This document shows positions 41,201 through 55,140 of a stretch of 64,000 bases of DNA, in pieces (position 1 is the first letter of the stretch; every line of letters begins with the position of its first letter). Both the position numbers and the translations under genes were made by a program. Source of the stretch: Cinclus cinclus (lineage: Eukaryota > Chordata > Aves > Passeriformes > Cinclidae). The notes under the pieces are model-generated. The model had not been told where the DNA came from and did no database searches. It worked only from the letters and a program-made list of their open reading frames with translations. The stretch spans positions 7,257,307 to 7,321,306 of the forward strand of contig NC_085052.1 in NCBI RefSeq assembly GCF_963662255.1, given 5' to 3'.

Positions 41201-42339
41201 GACGTGCAATGTTCATTCCCCACCCAAAGTTGGCTGTCAGTCCATGGAACTAAACTAGAGCTAGTTCAAGGACAAAAAAAAAAAAAAGAAATTAATTCAG
41301 TGAGGTCCTCAGCACCATCTTGCCCAAGAGATGATCTGTTTGTCCCCACTGCTCACCAACAGAGACAGAAGCTCCCAAAGTTCCTTTCACCAAGCTTGTT
41401 AGGGGCATAGCAGACTCATATATATTTGTACATATTTTAAAGGCTCCTCCCAAGTCTTTTATTGAACATAGAGGAGTTGAGCCATCAGGGCAATTATTGC
41501 TCAATCACTTGACTCTTGCTGTGCTGAGTAATTAAATATCCCTCTGTATCCACAAACCTCCTGCCTGTTGATCTTTCTTTGACAAGGACACAAAAATGAA
41601 CAGTTCCCTAATTAGCAATCTAAAGAGTGACCCCACACTCTACTGTTTCTCTTCTAGCACTAACATGAGCAACAATTTAACATATTCAGTAAAACAGATT
41701 ACCAAAAATAATGCTTTTTAATGTGGATATACACAAAGAAAACAAGTCTCATACCTAAGTTAATATTTTCAAGGTAGTACTGCAAAAGTTTCCTAACAGA
41801 TCATATTAACTGTTTTTCTAAGAACTGCTTTCCCAACACATTATTTACTATCTTCTTATTGGCAAATAGAGCCCATTTTAATTGATATTTTATAAAGCAA
41901 GCACAATTCTAAAATAAAAATAATTGAACAATTATTTTTCTAACACCATGACTTCAAATAGCAATTATTGTCACAGCAATTGATTTCTCTCATTGTACTT
42001 GACAAGAACATTGTGTTTATGATTATGATGTGCTGGGTTCAGCCATCCTTGTGTTAACTGGTATACACATGACAAGCAGCTCCACAGATTTCAGCAGGTT
42101 TATCTGAAGCACAAGGCATTGTAAACATGATATTAGAAGTCTGATATGTATGACAGCAGTATAATTTTTTAAAATTTTTTAATGATTAATTAAATTGCTA
42201 TGAATCACAAAGTTTTATAAACATCATTATAAGTAGGACTATTTCAGTGATTAGCAAGTCAGAACAATTCTGGGAATGAGGTGTTTCAATTCAAAATTAA
42301 AATGTATAAAGACAAAGGGAAAAGTATTCTTGGCTAGCA

Positions 42340-42660
42340 AGGAAGCAGGATATGCAAATTCCAGTTCATGGCAATGCAGTGTTTGGGGTCAGAGAGATAA
42401 ATCCTGGCTGTGGATCCACGACATTATAGGCAGGAGTGCTGAATTCCTGCTCAGGGAGAGCTCTGGCTGGCACAGCCATTGAAAGGCATCGCCCTCCAAG
42501 CCAACATCACCATCCAGGTGATTCAGGAAGGTTCTTTTCTATTCCTGCACGAGCAGCTCCGTGCACTGGCTCCCGGAACACTCCATTTTCCGCAACTGGT
42601 TAGCCAAGAGCTGCAATCTTTCCCTCTTCAGCTACAAAATGACATTGTTGCACAACCCTA
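42340..42660. other. GC-richer intronic patch, unidentified
   Basis: About 320 bases clearly richer in G and C than the surroundings, with two adjoining short open frames on the plus strand that lack splice sites and family resemblance. No CR1 motif is visible. It could be a conserved regulatory element or an old unrecognised repeat. Confidence 0.3.
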
Positions 42661-43829
42661 AGTATGACTGGGTTTTTCCCATCAACCTAGATCTATATTC
42701 CATTCTTTTCCCCACCACTTTCTTGCTGAATTAAAGGAACCCAAGCAAAACACGAACCCTGTAATCCAAAAGCCACGCAGAGGGTTCAAACACACAGTTC
42801 TTGCTTTCCAAATTGCAAAGTTAAAGAAATGCCTGAGTATGAGGTAAAGTATCTATGATGGTATTTAAAACTCAAAGTATTACCAAAAATCATTTAAATG
42901 CAAATTTGTATTTATTTGTGTCTCAAATGGAATTCACACAAGTTAAGCAACAAGTTTCAAGTTCATTTGAAACTAATTACACAGATAATTCTTCTTATCC
43001 AGATGACTGATTAAAACATTATTTTTTGATGCAGTCCTGAAAATCCATATATCCCCATAAACAACCCTTGCATAAACTGTCTCATGAAAGTCACATAACT
43101 GCCCTAAAAAGTCTCTTCTCACATATCCACAACTACCAAATTTATACAAAAGAGATTAAGAGTCAATAAGAAATAAATATCTGCCTTCCAATCTGTTCCT
43201 TCCAGGCTCAACATTGCATTTGGTAAGAATGCATGGAAAAAAATATCCACATTAGATTTGTTTCACTTTGTCATGGTTAAAACCATGATACTACCAAAAG
43301 AAAGCCCTAAGTCTCCAGAGCAGCACACTAAAAATTACTATTAAAAACATTGTGAAAATAATTTAGTTGAGTCAGAAGAGCAAAATTAAGTAAAATGATA
43401 AATTATTACTTCAATAATGATATTAATAAAGCTTTACAATTTAAGCTCTGAATGCATAATGGGAAATGGGGAGATTGAAGTATCAATGGTGTGAACAGCA
43501 TTTTATATTAATTATATTTTAAAATAAGCAGTAGCAAAGTATAATATGTATTAATTTGTTAGTCAGAATAGCTACTATTTTTGTGCTAAATAATTTATTA
43601 ATATATATTGAATACAGAAAACCAACTTAATCCTTCCTCTCCCAAGACATAAACTCCTGTAACAGTTTAAAATCATCTCTGACAATTGCCTCTGCAAAGC
43701 CTGAGTTTATTGGTCTTTCCTGTGCAATGAAACATCAAAAATCTCCTTGAAAGCAAAGACGGAGAAATGTTTGAACAGGGAATTTGTAATTAGCAGAAAA
43801 ATTATTATGAAAAAAAGTATTGGCATTTT

Positions 43830-43869
43830 TTTTCATTATGTACATGGGCAATTATTTTCATTATGTACA
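43830..43869. repeat. 15-bp direct repeat with short spacer
   Basis: ttttcattatgtaca occurs at 43830-43844 and again at 43855-43869, separated by tgggcaatta. No transposon lies between them, so it is a local duplication. Confidence 0.9.
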
Positions 43870-44527
43870 ATGTTATAGAGGATGGAGGGGAGTTTTAAAT
43901 AACTTTATTCAATAAAATAATTATTTAAAAGTAACTATAAAAAAAGCACACATACATTTTTTAGATTTCTATTTTCCTACATACATAATTAATGCATATA
44001 TCCACAAAGCTGTGGTTTTATGTTAAATATACCACAGGCTGATACAGCAAAGCATGAATGAATGATCAATTAGACAAACAGCCTTTATATTCAACTCAAA
44101 AAGGAACATGGATGCAGTTTCCACCAAGGTGCTATTGAGAGACCAACATTCCCATTTAATCTGCCAATCCAATATCAGACTAAAGTGAACCATGTAAAAG
44201 GACTCTGAAATATTTTACACAATAAAGATCTAGGTGTGAACTTTGACCCTCTGTAGTTCTTCCTTTCACCTCTTTGAGGCAACAAATGAAAAAGTTTTAC
44301 AATCAAAGTGATTTAAACTCATGTACAATGAAATTATCTCCACAGAATAAATAGAACATCACACCCATTAAGCATGATTATTAGTCAATTTCTTTTAGTC
44401 ATTGTAAAGAATTTCACATTTCATATAATTTTATGGGTTTGCCCTTCTTGGGTGAGATACTTTATATTTCTCCCAATAAGTGATGTTACATGTAAAAAAA
44501 CCAAAAACCAACAAAAACATATAAAAT

Positions 44528-44559
44528 GTATATACATATATGTATATATATATATATAT
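44528..44559. repeat. TA-rich microsatellite (TATACATATATGTATATA...)
   Basis: Interrupted TA repeat with an imperfect palindromic start (tatacatatatgtatata) followed by about eight pure TA units. Confidence 0.92.
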
Positions 44560-45784
44560 GTCCACTGAAATTTTTGACAAATTATTAAATACAGAATTTA
44601 TTATTTCCGGAGGTAGCTTTCCAGAATAATTAGAAATTGAATATATTGTTTCTATGACAAAATAGTTGTGCTTTCACTTTTGCTTTTTAGCAATGGTCTT
44701 CCTGATTTATGCTAATTTAGGATTTTAAATTAAGGAGGGGCGGGGCAAAGAAAGGCTCATTTATTCTAATTACTGTCAGCTAGTGATTTAGGAAAGAACT
44801 GTCACCAATGCTAAATTTCAGCAGCCTCCCAAACCAAAAGATTCCCATTATTTCAAGAATATGTTTTCAATATTTTTGCTCATTCTTATTTTTCACTGCT
44901 CTCTCTAGTGCAGCTATTATTCTTAAATAATACCTCACAGAAATATACAATATGTTTAGAAAGCCACCATACCATGTCAACATTGTTTTGCATGATAGAC
45001 TGAAATATAATGAAGAAATTTAACACATTCCAAAAACTTTTTCCCTTCAATCTGTAGCATTTCCAATACTTTTTCCGAAGAGGCAAACACGCTCAAAAGG
45101 AGTAGGTGTAAAATGTCACAACTTTCCTTATTAAAACTCCTGTTAAAATAAATTTTCCTGAGGACAGAGCAAGGATTTTTCGATTTCCAGGCCAAAGAAG
45201 CATCATTCAAGAAGAACACTAAAAATTCTGTAATCGTACTGGATAAAGAATACAAAGCCCCTGATTCTCCTAAGCCTGATATTAGAATTTCAATTAATAA
45301 AGACTGAAAACATATTAGGAAAGAAATATAAGTTTTCTAAGCAGTGTTTTCCTAAAATATCACCAACAATATTGAAAACACAGAAAACCATCTATGATAT
45401 AAAAAATGATGATATATGAAGACTAAATTCAGATTAAAAAACTTAAATAGATTATAATACTACTTTTTACTGTGCAATTCTTAGTGTGGCTTTTGGAGTC
45501 CACAGAAGAATTTCCATAATTTTGCTTCTTATTGGCAAAGCATACCATCACTACCTTGGATTCCAACAGATAAACTAGAAAGACACAAATCATCCCACAC
45601 AAAATGCTTCATTTGGTACCATGAAATTTTACAGGAATATTTGCATTAATATTCCAATACAGAACATGAATTCCTTAGAATTAAGATGTTTCTTCTAAAA
45701 AGGAATAATCATATTTAATATTTTGGGACATATGAAATTCACAGCCCAGCACACGATCTAGCCCTGTCTTTTCTCTGTTTCTGT

Positions 45785-45930
45785 GATTTATTACAGCTGA
45801 GCGCAGGGACCTGGAATATTTCTGCCCTGCCATGAGGAGATTGCTCATTTCTTGGCTGTCACTCAGTGCCCAGCCCGTCACACGACCGTGCCTGCAGACA
45901 CAAAGCTGCTTGTCACCCGCTGTAATGGAC
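45785..45930. other. GC-richer intronic patch with several CpG
   Basis: Contains gagcgcagg, cccgtcacacgaccgtgcc and cacccgctg. The minus-strand open frame covering it has no acceptor/donor pair and no recognised family. Confidence 0.3.
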
Positions 45931-48900
45931 AATGACACTACTGCCTGAAGGAAAACACTAATATTTTTTACTTCCTTTGTTTTTTGTTATCGTTTTCCTT
46001 CATCAGCTTTCACTCCACTTCACTGTATTTTTTATATCTGGGAGCAAACTCCTGAAGTTAACTTTGCAACGGGTACATGTCACAAGAAGACTGAATTCCT
46101 TCTCTTTGGAATTAAAATGACAAAAGCAAAATTTCAAGTCCATTTATCACAGATGAAAACCTGTTCTGATCTTTTGTTTAAAGTACAGTGGATTGGAGTT
46201 TCATAAAAAAGTGACCAGGACTAAGAAGTCCAGAAGAAAAATTGCTGTGAGCACCAAAGCTGTTGAAGTCTAAGAAAACAACTGACTAACCGGAGTTAAG
46301 AAAATACAGTACAAAATGTAGGGAATCAAAACATAAACGTTGTATGCATTATCTATGATGCTTCTTAGGATACAAAATCCCATGCAGCTGTGGAAATACA
46401 CACCCCTGAAAGGAGAAAATGCCAGGCAGGAGGCACAATGAACACCTTTCACTGCATTGGATAAATAAAGGAAGTGAGAGTTCCAAACTTTAAATGAACT
46501 GACTTTAAGGAAGGAAAAAGCCCACACCTGTTTTATACCAAGCAGGCACACAGGCCATCTTCAGATACCTGAGCACTATTTTGTGCTTTTGAGGAACAGT
46601 GTCTGTTGAAGTCAAGATATGGTGAGCACTAGTGCACTCACACACACTTCCAAATGACTCCAAGGACAAACAGAAAGATGAAAAACAGGAAGAAAATAAT
46701 GGAAAACAGTTCTGTTCACTGATGGATTAAGTGACTCATCCCTTGTTTTGATGAGCAACTGATCCAGCCCTAACTGGGGAACCTCCTCTGGCTGCAGGCC
46801 AGTAACAAGTGGCTGCCTTCTCCAGAAATATGAACACACCAAATAACTCCACAGTGATGACAAAGTTTCTGTGTAATTCGGAGAGCAGAAGACACAAAGC
46901 TAAATTCAACAATTCAAAACAAATATTTAAAGAAAAGAAACCCAACTCAAATTGCCCACTGCAGTACAGATGTGCTTTTCCCAGTGGAATTACAACAGCT
47001 TTGTGCCTCTAAATGAGGTGAAAATTTTTAATGCATTACTAAGTACAAATCAATTTTATCCTAGCCCCAAATGTAAAATCCATTTTGCTACAACAACTTG
47101 ATTTTCATATTACTATAAAATATTCTAATTTGGATTTATAAGAGTTCTGCATTTTCTGAGCTCCCAGCTGTGGTGGACATGATCTGATCCCAACACACTT
47201 CTTCGTCTTTCTCATGCAGATCTGTTTGCAATCTCATAAAGATAAGCACGACAAAATCCAGCACTAATTTACCATCCTTGTTTTCAACAGAAACAAAACA
47301 TGAAGGCAGGGATACAGACCAAAGGATGGTGGTAGAGAGCACGAGTTCTCCCATTGCAAATTCACCCCCAGGGCGGTGAATTCAAGCACTGCAGTCCAGA
47401 GCTCTGACTCTGCTGAAATGCAGCCACCCCCTCCCACTGCAGGGGACACAACTGAAGGGACTGCTCAGAGACTCAGGCACACAGTCCTACATATGGAGGC
47501 TCTTCAGCATCTGCTGCAATTCCTGTTATAGCTCATGCTCATCTTTACCAAAATACCCATCCTCTCCTTCTGCAATAAGCACTAGGTATATTTTGAATAT
47601 TGTTTTCTCTCGCTTATACTGCTCACAGAAAGATTTAACAGTGTACCCCAATCCTAAATGACCATAACTTTTCATGGAATTTCTTAAAACACACACAAAA
47701 GAAGGATTTTCAAACTTTCAAGGAGTCCATGTTGTTTTACAGTGCTCTACTTATTAAAACCTGAAGATTTTGTAATTTATGATAGTATGGAGATATATTA
47801 CAAAAGTGACTAAAACATTCTATTAACTCAGTCAGCTTCACCCAAAGTACCAGAGGCAAAAAAGTAATAGTTCTGGGAGTTCAGAGAACATGCCTGCTGA
47901 GTTAGTAGTTGGTACAATGCATTTGAAAAACAGTTCTGGCAGTAGCACTTGCTTATCATTTCCTATCACGAGTATATTAACAGCTAACCTTTGTCATCTG
48001 CACCAATTTCATGCTTGCCTGGTTTTTGATTATGAGATTTAACCGCATTTCTTACCAGAATTTGTGGTTCAGATTCTTAATATGAATAATTATCTGGGAA
48101 TTGCTTGAGTACTGTTATAAATTCTGTTATACTGTTATAATTTTATTTAAAAGCAGGTACAGAAATCAAGTGTTTCTTGGCTCTCCATTTAGGACTTACT
48201 CATATCATAGATAATAAAACCTAAAAACTATTGAACAATCAATTTTCAGGGATGTTAGATATTATCTAAAGAAGTAAAGAGTGTTTTCAGAAACTAAAGC
48301 TATGTCATATACCCCTATGAAATATCTAAAATGTCCTGGCACCTATTTAGCTAAAACCATATATTCACAAAAGACTTGAAAATACTGACAAATTCCTCAT
48401 CCCGTAGAATTTGAAACAAAAAACATAAGTGCCAAACTTTAGGATATTGTGGGTTTTAGTGGTCAAGGTAATATAGAAATATACCTTCTTTAACTGTGCA
48501 TACTGCATTTCTTCAGTGTAAGAAAGATCATTCACATTTGCTGCCTGTGAAATTTTCCAATGAGATCTGTACTTCTTCAAAGAAGGTGGAAAGGAAAAAA
48601 GTCACAGACTGCTCAACTGATGTGATGGCTCAAAGTCTTCAAGGCACTGAGCACGGCAACACAGATGCCACGCTCTCTGTCAGACAGTTTGGAATCTGTT
48701 ACTACTCTTACATTGCCTTTCTATTCTTAGAGAAAAGGTCACTGAACCTGTAGCTGCAACAAAACCTTCCAGTAGAAAAGGAATGAAATTAAATAGGGGG
48801 ATGGTTTTTAACAATGCATAGCATGGTCAGAAACTCTACAGTTTCAATAATATTCTGCTTATTTTTTTCAATATAACTTCTATTTATCTTTACCTTGTCC

Positions 48901-49872
48901 TAGAACATTTTTGTTCTAGGATATACAATACCAGTATCTTGATAGGTCAAGTATTAATTGCAGAACTAAGTATAGATTTTGTGCTTTTTTATGTATAGTT
49001 TTAAAAAAAGTCCTTAGAGAACAATACTTTTTAAAGAGTTCAGCTTGATACATCAGGACAGTTCTAAAAATGCCTATTTTGATGTTTCTGATTCAAACAT
49101 TAAATGTCCATTTCATCTTTCTGTCTGGCACACAAATCATATAAAAGAACAGTTTTAAACTATATTTTTGCCTGGTTGTTGAATAGCTGTTATTGTAAAA
49201 TGGCTCTATTTGCTGCTTTGGCCAGGCAAGGTGAACAGCATTTTGCCACATCCTCAGAAATAAAAGTATAATACTGGATGGGAGAAATGCAAAGGCATGT
49301 TTATAAAAGTGTGTTGAAATACATTTTGTTATCAAGCACATTCAAATTGTCTTTAAACACAATTATTTTCTCTATCAATAATCTCGGTAAGTACAACCTG
49401 AGTTATTACTGTTACCACCACGATTTCCCACAGTGACAATACACCTCATTCCCATTCAGTAAACAAAACAAAACCCCACAAACAAGCCAACCTAAATCCA
49501 CACAAAACAACAAATAAACCCTGATCAAAATTATTTAGGCTACAAACTGTTGACATCCTACCTGTGCATTTACCCAGCAGGAACTGCATGAGACAGACCA
49601 TCACGCCGGGAGGGACAATGCCATGTACCCATAGAGATGGCTGCACCACCAAAGAGCCTGCAGTTCACCTTTTCTAAGGCTGCACACCAGGGCACAGAGC
49701 ACCAACAAACTGCTCTCAGGTGACCTCTATTTGTCACAGACCTCTGGTCTGTTGTACTTGGACAGACTTTGCTTTCTTCTATATGGGTTTGTAATCTAAA
49801 CGTTTGCATACTCATCATCAATTTTAGAACTTGCTGTCTCCCCATGGAAAAAAGAGAAGAAGAACCCAAAAT

Positions 49873-49930
49873 ACAAAAAAAACCCAAAAAAAACCACAAC
49901 AACAAAACAACAACAACAAAAAAAACACCA
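49873..49930. repeat. CAA/CAAAA low-complexity tract
   Basis: A-rich stretch with several caacaacaa units. Its minus-strand translation gives a spurious run of Val, Leu and Phe resembling a membrane segment. Confidence 0.9.
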
Positions 49931-50923
49931 CTAGACTGGCCTTTAGGCAATCAGCTTTTTTTTTGTTCTGTTTGTGGTGAATGAGGAGAAATGGGTTATT
50001 TTATATCACTAACTAAACTCCTCTCTATTAGCCAATTCCCTGGGTACAGAAAACTCCTATCTCTGTTCATTTCTGTGCCCTTTTTGGCAACAGCAATAGA
50101 CAGGATTTGGACCATTCACAGTATTTAAGAGTCTAATTCTTTAGGTACAGTTCCTCTGAGCACAGTGATTAAAATCAACAGAGAAGCTGTACTGTGAACT
50201 TGTGAAATAAAGTCATGGCCATTCTAGAAACACAGAAACATGATGATGATGAACATACCTGTCTGTCACTGTTCATATTTTGTGTACACTTCATGGTTAT
50301 TGGGAAATAACTTCACAGCAAGATTTCAAAGCACTGTAACTAATCTGTGTGTATTCATGTTTGTGACATTTAATAGGATAGCTGAACTTTTCAGAAGTCT
50401 TTCAGTGGAGTTTAATTCACATTCTAGAAAAGTTGTTCCTTTGCAGTTGAAGCCCATCTCTGCATTGCTGCCAGAACCAAATCTCAGGCATCAGCTACTG
50501 CCTTTCACAATTAATCTCCAACACATGAAAGCATTACTACTGGCATGCTGCTCTTTATTAAAAATAACAGGCTATTGAACAGAGCCATCATTTAAATAAT
50601 TCCATAAAAGTGTTTATAGAAAAATCACACGCATGCATTAGTTGAGTTTAGCTGGCTCTTCTTAATCACTGCAATATATGGTAAAAACCAACTAAACTTT
50701 AGGAGGTGTGAAGACTGAACCACTGAATATGAAATACACAAATACATAATGCAAGATTCCAGCAGCTGCCTTTCCTTGGCCAGGACCCTCAGCTGATGTA
50801 AATTAGGGAACACAGTCTGCAGGCCTCCTTTCAGGCATTTCTCAAATTCGGAAGCTGGTTAAGATACTGGTTTGATGGTAGAGACATCAACATTTCAGTC
50901 AGAAGACAAAAAAAGCAATTTAC

Positions 50924-50985
50924 CTGAAGAAGGTGACAAAGAACTGCACCAGATCCATGATAGTATTGTGCTGTGAGAAGGCAAT
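50924..50985 (-). CDS. ATRNL1: ATRNL1 coding exon: juxtamembrane segment and start of transmembrane helix
   Basis: Internal exon of an attractin-family gene, read on the minus strand. The acceptor is ttctattttatttgcag and the donor is CTTCAG|gtaaat. The 62 nt translate from a complete first codon as IAFSQHNTIMDLVQFF followed by VTFF, leaving two bases (AG) to be completed by the next exon. From knowledge of the family, this matches the sequence just outside and entering the single membrane helix of attractin and attractin-like 1. The family consists of type I membrane proteins with CUB, EGF, kelch and PSI regions outside the cell. ATRNL1 has been reported to bind the tail of the melanocortin-4 receptor. 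The FSQHNTIMD residues and the large introns favour ATRNL1 over ATRN; this paralogue choice is inferred from memory of the family. The preceding exon was not found to the right, so that intron exceeds 13 kb. Confidence 0.95.
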
Positions 50986-53900
50986 CTGCAAATAAAATAG
51001 AAGTAAATTACAACATTTTCAGGCTCAACAGCTCTTTTTAGGTGAGGGCTTTATGGCTCCATGGATGATTAGTTTCAAGTTTCATTTATGTCTGGTCTGC
51101 ACATGCCTGCATTTATAATAAAGTGAGATGAGCAACTGAATTCCCATATCCTTGCTGGTATCAAAATACAAACAATGGAATATAATACTTTTACTGAAGT
51201 ACAGTTAATAGAAAGATCCACTTAATATGAACAATAAAAATAATATGAAAAATATTAAGAAATCATATTGTTATAAATTGTCTTGTTTATAGTCAACTGT
51301 TTTGACCAACACCATCTTCCATTTTAGTAACAACACTGAAACAAGGTTTTAGAGAAGATAAACAACATATAGTGCTTAAAATTAATGCATTTAAAATATT
51401 TTAATTGTATAATATTGAAATTAATGCATATGTTAATTTAATTTTTAAAAAAAGATAAATCTGGTGTATAATAAAACTGTTTCAAAGCAAATTACTTTAA
51501 AGACAAAGTAATAAATATTCTTTTGGGCTACATTTTTACAGCCTCACCAGAATATGCATTAGTTCAGCTCCTTGGTGTAATTTTTGTGAATATTTAAGAA
51601 TTATCTCTAAGACAGCATATACATAGAGACATTCACACTTGCATGCAATACTGACTATGATTATTTTTGTAAGTATTTTTTGCTAATGTTAAGAACATTA
51701 CTTCATATTTATGTTATATCTACAAATATCCATAAGTCCCTGTCTTGTTTGGTTTTTCAGTCTATAATTATCAAACTAAAGATACAGAGAATCTTCTATT
51801 TTGAATTGTACAAAGTATTAATCTAGCTATATTTACACTCCTTTCAAAGAATTGTTGGGTTTAGAAATCTTTGTGCATTTAAGATCTTATCTTGACTAGT
51901 AATTACACCAAATTACTCTGAATCCCTTTCATAGCTCACATGTGAAGTTTTGAAATGATAATTCATGATACTGAAGATTTTTTTTCATTATTATTTTTTA
52001 TTTTAGGCCAAAGCTATACTGTACCTTGTGCCAGCCAAACACAGCAAAACACAGATCAATTACCTAAAAGATAACATCTGAAAAAAGACCAGAAGACTTC
52101 TTTGGCACAATATAAAGTGCATCCCAAGCATAAACAATTGTTTAAGTATGCCTTGAACAAAAATGAAAGCTTGTCAAATTATTTTTTTATATTTGAAATG
52201 TTGTCTGGATTTACTTCAAATACTATTTAGTACTCAAGTTCACTCCTGATGTTTCCAGAATGTTTTTTACAACTACCATACTTTAGGTGATGAACAAGCA
52301 CAAGGAGAAAAATCATGCCAGATTTGAGTTCACCTTTTGTGTCCTGTTGAAATGCTCTTTGTTGAAGGAGCATTTAGATTTTGCATTACTACAATTATTT
52401 TCATTCAAAGTGTCATAATTCCTTAAGAGCCTCTGTGAGTCTAGAAACAACTCCAGTCTGCAATCAAACCCCACAATCTGATCATAATCATACCAGCAGT
52501 TTCACCTCAATTTTTTTTAAGAAACTATAGAACCTCTATTTCTTTTCCAACACACAACAAAATTGAAGTAAGCAGATCTATAACATTTCAATGATTTTAT
52601 ATCATTATCAATAATTAAGTTATTTGTATAGTTCAAAGCTCAGGGATTATAAAGTTTTTGCACAAAAAAAAAATGGACATAAAAGGAATTATTCCATATT
52701 TTCCAACTTCTACTAATCTAATCATCTACTCAAGATAAGTGTGAAGTTCTATGCTGGTCCATGTTGGTGAATTTATGGAAGAATACCTCTCTGTGAGACT
52801 TGGTTGGTTGCATGGGATTTTCCTGAAACTACTCCTACTTTAAAGCAGAAACACAGAAAGTTTCATCCCAAATGTAATTTCCAATTTTAATCAAAAATCT
52901 TCTAATAATTACATTAGAGTTCATGTTTAAAAGATGAACTACAGTGTTTTCTGAACAGTATCATGCATCTTTAACTAATTTCAACATGGAATATTAACAG
53001 AAAAATACATATTTAAACTATAAGTAGACCACAAAGAAGCAAATAAATGTCATGAACCTAGGACTGATACGAAGAACCATAATACAATTAAAAAGATTTA
53101 TTTCCATTGGGATTTCATATAGATATGAATGTAATTGTCTTTTTGCTTGTGCCTACATAGATAAGGCAGAAGAAAAAAGAAAGGTCTTTTAACCCAAGGT
53201 TTTCACTTTGGACTTAAAGATACTGGAGACAAATATCTCCTTTGTTAATTTGTATCATACCTTAGTAGTTAGTTTTCCCAAAACACCTAAAAAGCCTGTG
53301 GGTGCCATCAGTTCCAATGGAACAGAACCAAGTGCTGTGTGGAACACAATTTTTTACACTAAAGGATAACCTCTATGAGTTATTGCCATTATTATCATTA
53401 CTGTTATTGTTGTGAACTGCAATTGCATTCCATCAGATCAAAATAACACCAATATACTAAAGATTAAATGTAGAATATAAATATTCCAGCTCAACACCTT
53501 AAGAGATAGGAAAGCCTATGAAGGAAAGGCTGATGAGTGATAAACGAACTGTGGGGATTCTTCCCATAAACAAAAGACATGTCTGTCTTTTTTTCTCTGC
53601 CACATCAAAGTTTTTGAAAAATATGGTTTTAAAAAAGCAAGCAGGCAAACTTTTTAAACAATACGTGGCCAAATTGGAAGATGAGGCTTTGTGACTGCTG
53701 GCAAATCCTTTATAGCAATTAAGGATTCAAAAGTCATATAAGCAGCAGGATGCATTGCAATCAACATTTCAATGCATGGTACTTCTTAATTTTTCATGTG
53801 TTGGTTATGCACATGATGTAGGAAACACACTTCATGCTGAATAATGATGGATGGAATAGGCCTGTTGAAAGAGGAACAACTTCTGAACACAGATTTTTCC

Positions 53901-55107
53901 AGCCTTCAGAAGTTAATGTCTGCAGGAATGGATTCATTTTTTTCCCATTGCTCCAGTTCATATTTACCTTGACTATCACATGCAGCAGTAATAGAGTCCT
54001 ACAGAACAATAGGTCAAGATATGTTCCATGACAAAAATGAGACAATCTTGAAAGTCTAACTCAGGGACAACTTTCATATGGAAATAGCAAGTCTGCCCTT
54101 AGAACTCTGAGTTTTTGTTTAAAAAAATAGGTGTCAAGAAGCCATCTCCACAATTCTAACGACACCAAGTGTGCAAAATGAAAAGGAAAACTAGGCACTA
54201 AATCAAAATTTCACATTTGCAGAAAACGGGAACCTAATCCATGAAAATGCTTCATATACTCAAATAATATACACAAAAAGCAATTATAATCTGCACTCCA
54301 TTTCATGATGTTACCCACTAAAGCAAACTCCTATCTGCTCAGGCTCTCAAACCATGAACAAATACTTCTGTTAATACAATTTTTCCATCTTCCACTGTTA
54401 ACAAATTAAAAATGAACAAATAAGAGAAACTAAAATAAATACATGGCAAAACCCCGATAGAAGGTCTAATTATTAAACCTGGAAACATAATGCAATAAGG
54501 TCAGACATAACCCAAACTAAACTGCCTGGACTGTGTTGATTATGCAGATTTAAACCCTGCAGAATTATTACTTCCTTCAGTATCATCAAAACCATAATTT
54601 AATTTCTTCTTGGATAAAACTATTATACACGCCCACACTGGTGCTAGGTATGAAATGAATCAGAAGAAATGGATACTGACTGAACATAAAGGCTGACATA
54701 TTTTGGTGTCCATCATCTTTCTTGAGGGACACTTTCTCACTGAGGCAACTTCAGACAAAAAATATAAAATTAAGCTGAGGAAAACATTTGTGTAGATGGC
54801 TACATTTTTATGTATAACCTTTTTTATAAGGAAAATGTAAATGATCAAACACTGTGATAATATGGAATGGGGATGCTAAAAATTTAAACACATAAATTCT
54901 CACATTTACAGTCATTGTACAAAGTGACGTTTACAGATCTACTCTGCAGAAACATGACTGTGAAGACCCACTATAAACTGTTTTAAAGACATTACTATGA
55001 ATTACATAATAATTTTGGAGTGGGGAATGGTACCTATGGATATCTTCACACTCAGTGATTACCTGACTACTGAAAAATCAGTAGTTACAAAGGAAAAGAT
55101 ACTCTAG

Positions 55108-55140
55108 TTTTTGTTTGTTTGTTTGTTTGTTTGTTTGTTT
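55108..55140. repeat. TTTG tetranucleotide microsatellite
   Basis: Seven uninterrupted ttgt/tttg units preceded by extra T bases. Read on the minus (gene) strand it is a CAAA repeat. Confidence 0.97.

Larger units (their letters stand above)
36539..50923 (-). other. ATRNL1: ATRNL1 intron (14,385 nt) splitting the transmembrane-helix coding sequence
   Basis: Complete intron between the two recognised exons, in phase 2 (it interrupts the serine codon AG|C). It starts gtaaat and ends ttgcag. It contains an ancient CR1 ORF2 fragment at about 38545-38960, TA microsatellites at 38344-38384 and 44528-44559, CAAA-rich tracts at 37611-37660 and 49873-49930, and somewhat GC-richer patches at 40290-40450, 41045-41200, 42340-42660 and 45785-45930. 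No other exon, RNA gene or mobile element could be supported. The short ORFs here lack splice context and family resemblance. Confidence 0.9.

Noticed and set aside
49570..49950. 126-codon minus-strand frame with a hydrophobic Val/Leu/Phe run resembling a membrane segment
   Set aside because: The hydrophobic run is the translation of an A-rich CAA/CAAAA tract read in reverse; the rest resembles nothing known and lacks splice sites.
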